Origin: Methanomicrobiales archaeon
GTDB lineage: Archaea; Halobacteriota; Methanomicrobia; Methanomicrobiales; Methanoculleaceae
DNA length: 6,629 nt
Reading direction: 5' to 3'
Assembly: GCA_019136335.1 (NCBI GenBank)
Contig: JAGVUK010000317.1
Span: 1 to 6,629 of the forward strand
Part shown: piece after piece, positions 1 to 6,212 of the stretch
Layout of the letters: each line of letters opens with the position of its first letter
How positions within the stretch are numbered: position 1 is the first letter of the stretch
The notes under the pieces: generated by a model
Seen by the model: only the letters and a program-made list of their open reading frames with translations
The model's database searches: none
What the model was told of the DNA's origin: nothing
Translations under genes and position numbers: made by a program

Positions 1-1477
<1,477 letters not shown>

Positions 1478-1483
1478 CCCATC

Positions 1484-1489
1484 TTTTTT
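1484..1489 (+). terminator. Oligo-T terminator after hppA
   Basis: A run of six T begins 7 bases after the hppA stop codon in otherwise very GC-rich DNA. Archaeal RNA polymerase commonly terminates at such U-tracts without needing a hairpin, and no strong stem precedes this one. It separates hppA from the downstream corA-like gene. Confidence 0.6.
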
Positions 1490-1571
1490 AGGCCCGCCGG
1501 GGGCGACCCCAGAGGAGGCCATACCTTCATCCCGCTCTACGGACAACCAGATAATGTGTGCATCCCGGAAC

Positions 1572-1580
1572 GGGGGGTGA
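1572..1580 (+). promoter_or_regulatory. Shine-Dalgarno site that fixes the corA start
   Basis: The sequence GGGGGGTGA lies 7 bases before the ATG at 1588. Its GGTGA end matches the expected archaeal anti-Shine-Dalgarno complement GGAGGTGA. It falls inside the reading frame that would be used if the upstream in-frame GTG (1558) were the start, which favours ATG 1588. Confidence 0.65.
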
Positions 1581-1587
1581 AGACCGC

Positions 1588-2529
1588 ATGTTCCAGATCT
1601 ACCGCACGGTTGAAGGGGCCACGGCGCCACGGACGGAGGAGACGGGAAGGTTTGAGCCAGGCTCCTGGGTCTCTCTCGTCAACCCCACCGCAGACGAGAT
1701 CCGGGAGGTCTCGGAGAGGCTCTCCATCCCGGGCGACTACCTCCGGGCGGCGCTCGACGAGGAGGAGCGCCCGCGGACCGAGAGCGAGGACGGTGTCACC
1801 CTGATCGTCATCGATATCCCGATGCCCTACCCTGAGCAGACGATCCTCTACACGACGATGCCCCTTGGGATCATCATCACCCCCGATAGCATCGTCACCG
1901 TCTGCCTCCGCGAGAACGCGATCATCGAGGATTTCGCGAATGGACGGGTGAAGTCGTTCTACACCTTCAAGAAGACACGGTTCGTGCTCCAGATCCTCTT
2001 TAGGAACGCCTCCTATTTCCTCCAGTACCTGCGCCAGATCGAGCGGATCTCAGACCGGCTCGGGGCCGAGCTGAACCAGTCGATGCGGAACCGGGAGCTG
2101 ATCCAGTTGATGAACCTCAAAAAGAGCCTGGTCTACTTCTCGACGTCGCTCAAGAGCAACCAGATCGTCCTCGACAAGACCCTGACGTTCCAGCCGCTCC
2201 GGATGTACGCGGACGACACCGACCTTCTTGAGGACGTCATCATCGAGAACAAGCAGGCGATCGAGATGGCGAACACCTACTCGACGATCCTCTCAGAGAC
2301 GATGGATGCTTTCGCTTCGATCATATCGAACAACTTCAATAACGTCTTAAAACTCCTCACCTCGATAACCATCATCCTTGCCATCCCGACGATGATCGCA
2401 AGTTTCCTCGGCATGAACGTCCCGGTCCCCCTGCAGGACGAACCCTACGGGTTTCTCATCATCATCGTCCTCTCCCTGATCGTCTCCTCCCTCCTCGCGG
2501 TGGCGATCAACCGGAAAGGGTGGTTGTGA
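1588..2529 (+). CDS. corA: CorA-family divalent cation (Mg2+) channel/transporter
   Basis: This encodes a 313-residue inner-membrane protein of the CorA type, which forms pentameric Mg2+ (sometimes Co2+/Ni2+) channels. Residues 1-250 form the soluble cytoplasmic part, with an N-terminal mixed alpha/beta region and then long charged helices (about 140-250) as in the CorA stalk. TM1 is about 254-274, followed directly by the signature GMN (275-277), a short external loop containing QDEP, TM2 about 287-307 and a basic tail ending KGWL, like the KKWL end of classical CorA. The residue before GMN is Leu and the one after is Val, where classical CorA has YGMNF, so this is a divergent branch. I chose ATG 1588 because of the well-spaced GGTGA; a GTG at 1558 would add 10 residues. 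No clear TATA box is visible between the hppA T-tract and the start. A CorA-like Zn2+ exporter (ZntB type) is a less likely alternative. Confidence 0.9.
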   Translation: MFQIYRTVEGATAPRTEETGRFEPGSWVSLVNPTADEIREVSERLSIPGDYLRAALDEEERPRTESEDGVTLIVIDIPMPYPEQTILYTTMPLGIIITPDSIVTVCLRENAIIEDFANGRVKSFYTFKKTRFVLQILFRNASYFLQYLRQIERISDRLGAELNQSMRNRELIQLMNLKKSLVYFSTSLKSNQIVLDKTLTFQPLRMYADDTDLLEDVIIENKQAIEMANTYSTILSETMDAFASIISNNFNNVLKLLTSITIILAIPTMIASFLGMNVPVPLQDEPYGFLIIIVLSLIVSSLLAVAINRKGWL

Positions 2530-2549
2530 CCCTCCCCGCAGGCTTGCGT

Positions 2550-2566
2550 CCGGGGAAGCGCCCCGG
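2550..2566 (+). repeat. GC hairpin just after corA
   Basis: CCGGGG and CCCCGG can pair as a 6-bp stem around the 5-base loop AAGCG, starting 21 bases after the corA stop. No T-tract follows, so it is more likely an mRNA 3'-end stabiliser or chance structure than a terminator. Confidence 0.35.
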
Positions 2567-2691
2567 TCAGCGGGCAGGGGTCCGGCAATGGTATCGGCAC
2601 CTGCGCACCCTTGCCTCCCGCGTTGACGCGAAGGTCCAATACAGGATTGCAGACTCCCAAACAACATGGAGCGACAGGTCTTAGCCGTCCT

Positions 2692-2710
2692 CCACGGGCT
2701 AAAGCCCGGG
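2692..2710. repeat. REP-like or IS200/IS605-end-like hairpin
   Basis: CGGGCT (2695-2700) and AGCCCG (2703-2708) form a perfect 6-bp stem around AA. CC (2692-2693) and GG (2709-2710) extend it to 8 pairs with a bulged A. The pattern CCACGGGCT-AA-AGCCCG resembles hairpins at the ends of IS200/IS605 elements and in REP sequences moved by TnpA-like Y1 transposases (family knowledge, recalled). No transposase or TnpB gene is in the window, so it would be an isolated repeat copy or remnant. A chance hairpin remains possible. Confidence 0.35.
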
Positions 2711-2730
2711 CATTTGCCGTTGCACCCCGG

Positions 2731-2745
2731 AAAACCCCGGTTTTT
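2731..2745 (+). terminator. Possible hairpin/T-tract terminator downstream of corA
   Basis: AAAACC and GGTTTT are complementary around CC (realistically a 5-bp stem with a 4-base loop) and run into TTTTT at 2741-2745, then C and T. It is the first T-run downstream of corA and could end a corA transcript with a roughly 200-nt 3' UTR. The stem is short and half A-T, so confidence is limited. Confidence 0.35.
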
Positions 2746-2764
2746 CTCGATGTCTCAGGAGCAT

Positions 2765-2787
2765 CCGGCATTCAGGCGGAGTGCCGG
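2765..2787. repeat. Inverted repeat upstream of the AT-rich island
   Basis: CCGGCA (2765-2770) pairs with TGCCGG (2782-2787) around an 11-base spacer. It sits about 25 bases before the AT-rich island. The function is unknown: it could be structural or a protein site. Confidence 0.3.
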
Positions 2788-2836
2788 CCCCGTTGCCCCG
2801 GCCGACCACAACATTTATCACCACAATATACATTAT

Positions 2837-2874
2837 TGATCATGACAAATTATACATGATCGATCATGTCAAAT
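2837..2874. promoter_or_regulatory. Candidate operator: 16-bp palindrome plus 24-bp-spaced direct repeat
   Basis: ACATGATCGATCATGT at 2854-2869 is a perfect 16-bp palindrome. The 14-mer TGATCATGACAAAT at 2837-2850 recurs as CGATCATGTCAAAT at 2861-2874 with 12 of 14 matches, exactly 24 bp apart. So the half-site GATCATG occurs three times: forward at 2838, reverse at 2855-2861 and forward at 2862. The half-sites flank and overlap the TATA-like element at 2848-2857, the arrangement expected if a dimeric regulator blocks TBP or polymerase. The regulator is not in the window and I do not recognise the motif. Confidence 0.55.
2845..2858 (+). promoter_or_regulatory. Candidate archaeal promoter (BRE/TATA) for acs
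   Basis: The sequence ACAAATTATACATG has a purine/A-rich BRE-like ACAAA followed by a TATA-like TTATACA, inside a 65-bp AT-rich island in high-GC DNA. Archaeal start sites lie about 25 bases downstream of the TATA centre, so transcription would begin near 2876-2880, giving an acs leader of about 215 nt. Two other TATA-like stretches in the island (about 2814-2820 and 2825-2832) could serve instead. Confidence 0.45.
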
Positions 2875-2875
2875 A

Positions 2876-3060
2876 GGCGGGGTCGCCGGGGTGGCGGCCC
2901 CCGAAGATGTCATGCCGCCCGCGGTCTCTGCCGGGGAGCGTGACAGGTCTGTACGGCAGCACGATCACGGGCACATCGGTCGCGGGATCGATGGGCCGGG
3001 AAGAAGGTTAGCCGCTTTTGCACGGTGTCAGGACCCGCACGGGTATGGACCGGGTAAATC
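2876..3060 (+). other. GC-rich putative 5' leader of acs
   Basis: If transcription starts in the AT-rich island, this segment is untranslated leader. It can form small stems, for example CGGGG (2887-2891) with CCCCG (2899-2903), and ACCCG (3033-3037) with CGGGT (3040-3044). It also has closely spaced G-runs at 2877-2897. I recognise no known riboswitch. The open frame beginning GTG at 2891 overlaps acs and has no protein-like features. Confidence 0.3.
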
Positions 3061-3062
3061 TG

Positions 3063-3092
3063 GCATGATTAATAATGTAGGAATGTGGGAAG
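3063..3092 (+). promoter_or_regulatory. Proximal AT-rich patch and ribosome binding site of acs
   Basis: AGGA at 3079-3082 and GGGA at 3087-3090 are the only purine-rich candidates for a ribosome binding site before ATG 3093. The former has a 10-base spacing. Just upstream, GATTAATAAT at 3068-3077 is TATA-like, but a start about 25 bases downstream would fall at the start codon and give a nearly leaderless message. This may be an alternative proximal promoter. Confidence 0.4.
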
Positions 3093-4982
3093 ATGACAGG
3101 GACGTTTGCCGTCAAACTGGAAGAGAAACGCTACCTCCCCGATCCCCGGTGCAAGGCGACCGCCTGGACGCCGGATTACACCCGGGCGTATCAGGAGTTC
3201 ATGCACGACCCGGAGGCCTTCTGGGACCGGATCGCCCGCGAACTGGTCTGGTTTGAGCCGTGGGACCGGGTCCTTGAGTGGAACTACCCTTACGCGAAGT
3301 GGTTCGTCAACGGAAAACTCAACATCACCTACAACTGCCTTGACCGCCACGTCACGAGCGACCACAAGGACAAACCGGCGATCGTCTGGCGCGGGGAGCG
3401 CGGGGAGGAGCGGAGGCTCACCTACGACGACCTCCACCGCGAGGTGATGCGGTTTGCAAACGGCCTCACCCGCCTCGGCGTCGGGAAGGGCGACCGGGTC
3501 TGCATCTACATGCCGCTCGTCCCCGAGCAGATCGTCGCGATGCTCGCCTGCGCCCGCATCGGGGCCGTCCACTCGGTGATCTTCGGGGGGTTCGGGCCGG
3601 ACGCGCTTGCGATGCGGATCAACGACGCGGAGGCAAAGGTCCTCATCACCGCAGACGTCGCCTACCGGCGGGGGAAAGCCGTCCCGCTCCGGGAGATCGC
3701 AAATGAGGCACTCACCCACGCGCCGTGCGTCGAGAAGGTCGTCGTCCTCCGGCGCGAGACCCCGGCGGCCGACCTCGACCCCGCCCGGGAGATCGACTAC
3801 GCCGATCTCATGGCCCGTGCCGCACCGGACTCTCCCGCGGAGGCGATGGACGCGGAAGACCCGCTCTTCATCCTCTACACGAGCGGCTCGACCGGCGCGC
3901 CGAAGGGCATCGTCCACACCTGCGGCGGCTACATGGTCGGGACCTACTACACCGCCCTTCACGACTTCGACATCAAGGAGAACGACGTCTTCTGGTGCAC
4001 CGCCGACCCCGGCTGGATCACCGGCCACAGTTATATCGTCTACGGCCCGCTCGCTGTCGGGACGACCGTCGTCATCGTCGAAGGGACGCCCGACTACCCG
4101 GACCCGGGCGCCTACTGGCGGCTGGTCCAGGACCTCGGGGTGACGATCTTCTACACCGCCCCGACGGCGATCCGGATGTTCATGCGCTACGGCGACAAGT
4201 GGCCGGCGAAGTACGACCTCTCCTCGCTCCGGGTGCTCGGCTCGGTCGGGGAACCCCTCAATCCCGAGGCGTTCGAGTGGTACTACCACCAGATCGGCGG
4301 CGGGCAGTGCCCGATCGTGGATACCTGGTGGCAGACCGAGACCGGGATGCACCTGATCACCACGATGATCGGCGAAGCGATGAAGCCGGGGTTTGCCGGA
4401 AAGCCCATCCCGGGCGCCGTCGTGGATGTGGTCGACAGGGCAGGGAAGCCGGTCCCGCCCGGCACCGGGGGGTTCCTGGTCATCCGGGCACCCTGGCCCG
4501 CCATGCTCCGGACGGTCTACGGCAACGATGCGCGCTACCGTGCCTACTGGGAGACCATCCCGGGCTGCTACACGGCAGGCGATCTCGCGGTGAAGGACGA
4601 GGACGGCTACATCATGATCCTCGGGCGGGCCGACGACCTGATCGTCGTCTCCGGGCACAACATCGGGACTGCGGAGGTCGAGAGCGCGCTCGTCTCCCAC
4701 GACGCGGTGGCGGAAGCGGCCGTCATCGGCAAGCCCGATCCCCTGAAGGGGAACATCATCAAGGCCTTCGTCACCCTCCGCGTGGGTGCAAGTCCCGGCG
4801 ATGGCCTCTCCGCCGAGCTCGCCCGCCACGTCAGGAAGAGCCTCGGGCCCGTCGCGGTGCCGGCCGAGATCGAGTACGTGGACCGGCTCCCGAAGACACG
4901 GAGCGGCAAGATCATGCGCCGGGTCCTGAAGGCCCGGGAGCTCGGCATGGACCCGGGGGACATATCCACCCTGGAGGAGTGA
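3093..4982 (+). CDS. acs: Acetyl-CoA synthetase, AMP-forming (acetate-CoA ligase)
   Basis: This cytosolic enzyme makes acetyl-CoA from acetate, ATP and CoA, releasing AMP and PPi. In a hydrogenotrophic methanogen it would assimilate acetate as a carbon source. The 629-residue length is normal for Acs. Adenylate-forming motifs appear in order: YTSGSTGAPKG (262-272, nucleotide-binding loop), DTWWQTETG (410-418), YTAGD (493-497), GRADD (511-515, hinge region) and SGKIMRR, with catalytic Lys606, the Lys acetylated in regulated bacterial Acs. The acyl pocket residues Ile309, Thr310, Val385 and Trp413 correspond to Val310, Thr311, Val386 and Trp414 of the Salmonella enzyme (numbering recalled). The Trp restricts the pocket to acetate-sized acids, supporting Acs over a propionyl or medium-chain ligase. 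The ATG at 3093 is chosen because the N-terminal LPDP and EFMHDPEAFW region follows directly. A hairpin overlaps the stop codon, and an MFS carrier gene lies 30 bp downstream in the same orientation. Confidence 0.97.
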   Translation: MTGTFAVKLEEKRYLPDPRCKATAWTPDYTRAYQEFMHDPEAFWDRIARELVWFEPWDRVLEWNYPYAKWFVNGKLNITYNCLDRHVTSDHKDKPAIVWRGERGEERRLTYDDLHREVMRFANGLTRLGVGKGDRVCIYMPLVPEQIVAMLACARIGAVHSVIFGGFGPDALAMRINDAEAKVLITADVAYRRGKAVPLREIANEALTHAPCVEKVVVLRRETPAADLDPAREIDYADLMARAAPDSPAEAMDAEDPLFILYTSGSTGAPKGIVHTCGGYMVGTYYTALHDFDIKENDVFWCTADPGWITGHSYIVYGPLAVGTTVVIVEGTPDYPDPGAYWRLVQDLGVTIFYTAPTAIRMFMRYGDKWPAKYDLSSLRVLGSVGEPLNPEAFEWYYHQIGGGQCPIVDTWWQTETGMHLITTMIGEAMKPGFAGKPIPGAVVDVVDRAGKPVPPGTGGFLVIRAPWPAMLRTVYGNDARYRAYWETIPGCYTAGDLAVKDEDGYIMILGRADDLIVVSGHNIGTAEVESALVSHDAVAEAAVIGKPDPLKGNIIKAFVTLRVGASPGDGLSAELARHVRKSLGPVAVPAEIEYVDRLPKTRSGKIMRRVLKARELGMDPGDISTLEE

Positions 4983-4992
4983 CCCTCCTCCA
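4972..4992 (+). other. Hairpin straddling the acs stop codon
   Basis: TGGAGGAG (4972-4979) pairs perfectly with CTCCTCCA (4985-4992) around the loop TGACC, an 8-bp stem whose loop contains the TGA stop codon. No T-tract follows, so a full terminator is unlikely. It may be an RNA processing or stability element setting the acs/MFS expression ratio, or may sequester the GGAGG inside the acs end. Confidence 0.45.
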
Positions 4993-4998
4993 CTTCTC

Positions 4999-5005
4999 GT
5001 GAGGG
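4999..5005 (+). promoter_or_regulatory. Ribosome binding site of the MFS gene
   Basis: GTGAGGG ends 7 bases before ATG 5013 and supports that start over the in-frame ATG at 5040, which has a poorer upstream sequence. No TATA-like element is visible in the 30-bp gap, so the gene is probably co-transcribed with acs. Confidence 0.55.
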
Positions 5006-5012
5006 AAAACCG

Positions 5013-6212
5013 ATGCCCGATACACCGAAGGTCTTCGGCATGCCCGCAGAGACGGGGAGATGGGGCCTCGTCGCCCTCGGCCTCGTCATCAACCTCTGCC
5101 TCGGGAGCATCTACTCATGGAGCGTCTTTGTGGCGCCGCTTGCCGCGCACTTCACCGCGGCGCTCGGCCGGGAGGTGACGGCGGGGGAGGTGCTCCTCCC
5201 ATTCTCGGTCTTCCTCGCCTTCTTCGCCATCGCGATGCCGCTCGCCGGGAAGTACATCGAGCGCTACGGTCCCCGAAGGGTGACGATCGCCGGCGGGCTC
5301 CTCACCGGCCTCGGGTGGCTCCTCGCCTCGACGGCGACGTCGGTCGAGGCGCTCTATGTCGTCTACGGGGTGATCGGGGGGATCGGCGTCGGGATCGCCT
5401 ACGGGGCGCCGGTCGCCGTCGCGGCCCGGTGGTTTCCGGACCGGCGGGGGCTCGCGGTGGGGCTCACCCTGCTCGGGTTCGGGATCTCGGCGTTTGTCAC
5501 CGCAAACGCCGCGGGGGCGCTGATCGCCGCGTACGGGGTGATGGCGACGTTTGCGATCTTCGGTATTGCGCTCGCCGCCGTGCTGGTGCTCGCGGCCCTG
5601 CCGCTCCGGTTCCCGCCGCAAGGCTGGCGGCCGGCGGGATGGTCCCCTCCCGCGCCCGGGGTCGGCACGGCGCCGCTCTGCGAGTGCGATAGAAGGACGA
5701 TGCTCCGGACAGGGGCTTTCTACGGCCTCTTTGCCTGCTACTTCATCGGCTGCCTCGCGGGGCTCACCGCGATCTCGATCGCAAAGCCGGTCGGGACCGA
5801 GGTGGCGGGGGTCGACGCGGGGCTCGCGACGCTCCTCGTCGGGTTCTTCGCCGTCTTCAACGGGCTGGGACGGCCGGCGTTCGGCGGTCTCGCCGACCGG
5901 ATATCCCCGCAGAAGACGGCTATGCTGGCGTTTGGGCTGATCGCGGCCGCGTCGGTCCTGATCTGGCTCGTGCCGGGGGTGCCCGCCTATGTCGTCTCGT
6001 TCGCCGTCCTCTGGGGATGCCTTGGAGGGTGGCTTGCGATAGCGCCGGCGGCGACGGCGTCCTACTTCGGGACATGCGACTACCCGCGGTGCTACGGGGT
6101 CGTCTTCCTCGCCTACGGCGCGGGAGCCATCGCCGGGCCGCAGATGCGGCCGCCGACCGGGGTTCAGGCGAGCGCGGAGGAGGAGGGACGAAGGCTTACA
6201 CCCTCTCCGTGA
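5013..6212 (+). CDS. MFS transporter, OFA (oxalate/formate antiporter-like) family, apparently lacking TM12
   Basis: This is a cytoplasmic-membrane carrier of 399 residues. The N-terminal GLVINLCLGSIYSWSVF (TM1, about 18-40), the loop-2 motif GKYIERYGPRR (79-89), the central PPQGWRPAGW (201-210) and GTCDYPRCYGVVFLAYGAGA (353-372) are typical of the OFA group, which carries small carboxylates. Further helices are near 60-78, 90-107, 113-136, 146-171, 175-197, 233-257, 268-293, 302-320 and 324-352, making ten, plus TM11 at about 360-377. The usual TM12 is absent: after GPQ (375-377) the chain passes straight to MRPP and a charged, proline-containing tail. MRPP resembles the hydrophilic tail that normally follows TM12, suggesting an in-frame deletion. 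The gene follows acs by 30 bp, so acetate or a similar monocarboxylate is a reasonable but unproven substrate. Its 3' end overlaps the convergent RNase III gene by 17 bp. Whether the carrier still works is uncertain. Confidence 0.85.
   Translation: MPDTPKVFGMPAETGRWGLVALGLVINLCLGSIYSWSVFVAPLAAHFTAALGREVTAGEVLLPFSVFLAFFAIAMPLAGKYIERYGPRRVTIAGGLLTGLGWLLASTATSVEALYVVYGVIGGIGVGIAYGAPVAVAARWFPDRRGLAVGLTLLGFGISAFVTANAAGALIAAYGVMATFAIFGIALAAVLVLAALPLRFPPQGWRPAGWSPPAPGVGTAPLCECDRRTMLRTGAFYGLFACYFIGCLAGLTAISIAKPVGTEVAGVDAGLATLLVGFFAVFNGLGRPAFGGLADRISPQKTAMLAFGLIAAASVLIWLVPGVPAYVVSFAVLWGCLGGWLAIAPAATASYFGTCDYPRCYGVVFLAYGAGAIAGPQMRPPTGVQASAEEEGRRLTPSP
6136..6151. repeat. 7-bp inverted repeat at the transporter's lost-helix junction
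   Basis: GGCCGCA (6136-6142) and TGCGGCC (6145-6151) are perfectly complementary around GA. The repeat lies exactly over the GPQ-MRPP codons where the expected TM12 is missing. The hexamer GGCCGC also occurs in direct orientation at 6136 and 6148. Such repeats can promote deletion or slippage; here that is inference from position. Confidence 0.5.

Larger units (their letters stand above)
2530..3092. other. 563-bp non-coding region between corA and acs
   Basis: No convincing protein gene, tRNA or CRISPR repeat is visible here. Open frames exist, but their translations are Arg/Pro/Gly-rich without domain motifs. Bases 2530-2810 are GC-rich and carry four hairpin-forming inverted repeats (2550-2566, 2692-2710, 2731-2744, 2765-2787). 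Bases 2811-2875 form a sharply AT-rich island with TATA-like and operator-like sequence. Bases 2876-3060 are GC-rich again and probably form a long acs leader. Bases 3055-3078 are a second small AT-rich patch next to the acs ribosome binding site. Confidence 0.7.

Noticed and set aside
1558..1587. Upstream GTG start adding 10 residues to CorA
   Set aside because: The strong GGTGA ribosome binding site lies downstream of this GTG and is correctly spaced for ATG 1588.
2611..2859. Possible 82-residue gene upstream of the AT-rich island
   Set aside because: The translation is Arg/Pro/Ala-rich, crosses three hairpins and ends inside the promoter-like island. It has no homology I recognise.
2811..2875. 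Replication origin
   Set aside because: The AT-rich DNA and palindrome are suggestive, but there are no recognisable origin recognition boxes and no orc1/cdc6 gene nearby; a promoter/operator explains it better.
2891..3256. Possible small gene (GTG start) in the acs leader
   Set aside because: It overlaps the first 160 bases of acs in another frame, has no convincing ribosome binding site, and its translation shows no domain or membrane segment.
3069..4829. Very long open frame on the minus strand, antisense to acs
   Set aside because: Its translation is rich in Asp, Arg, Gly, Pro and Val without domain motifs. Long antisense frames are expected opposite GC-rich genes with biased third codon positions, and acs is unmistakable on the plus strand.
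6141..6212. Simple frameshift as the cause of the short transporter C terminus
   Set aside because: Neither alternative frame after 6143 encodes a hydrophobic helix before the rnc gene (they read Arg/Gly/Ala/Glu-rich sequence), and the present frame resumes with a plausible post-TM12 tail.
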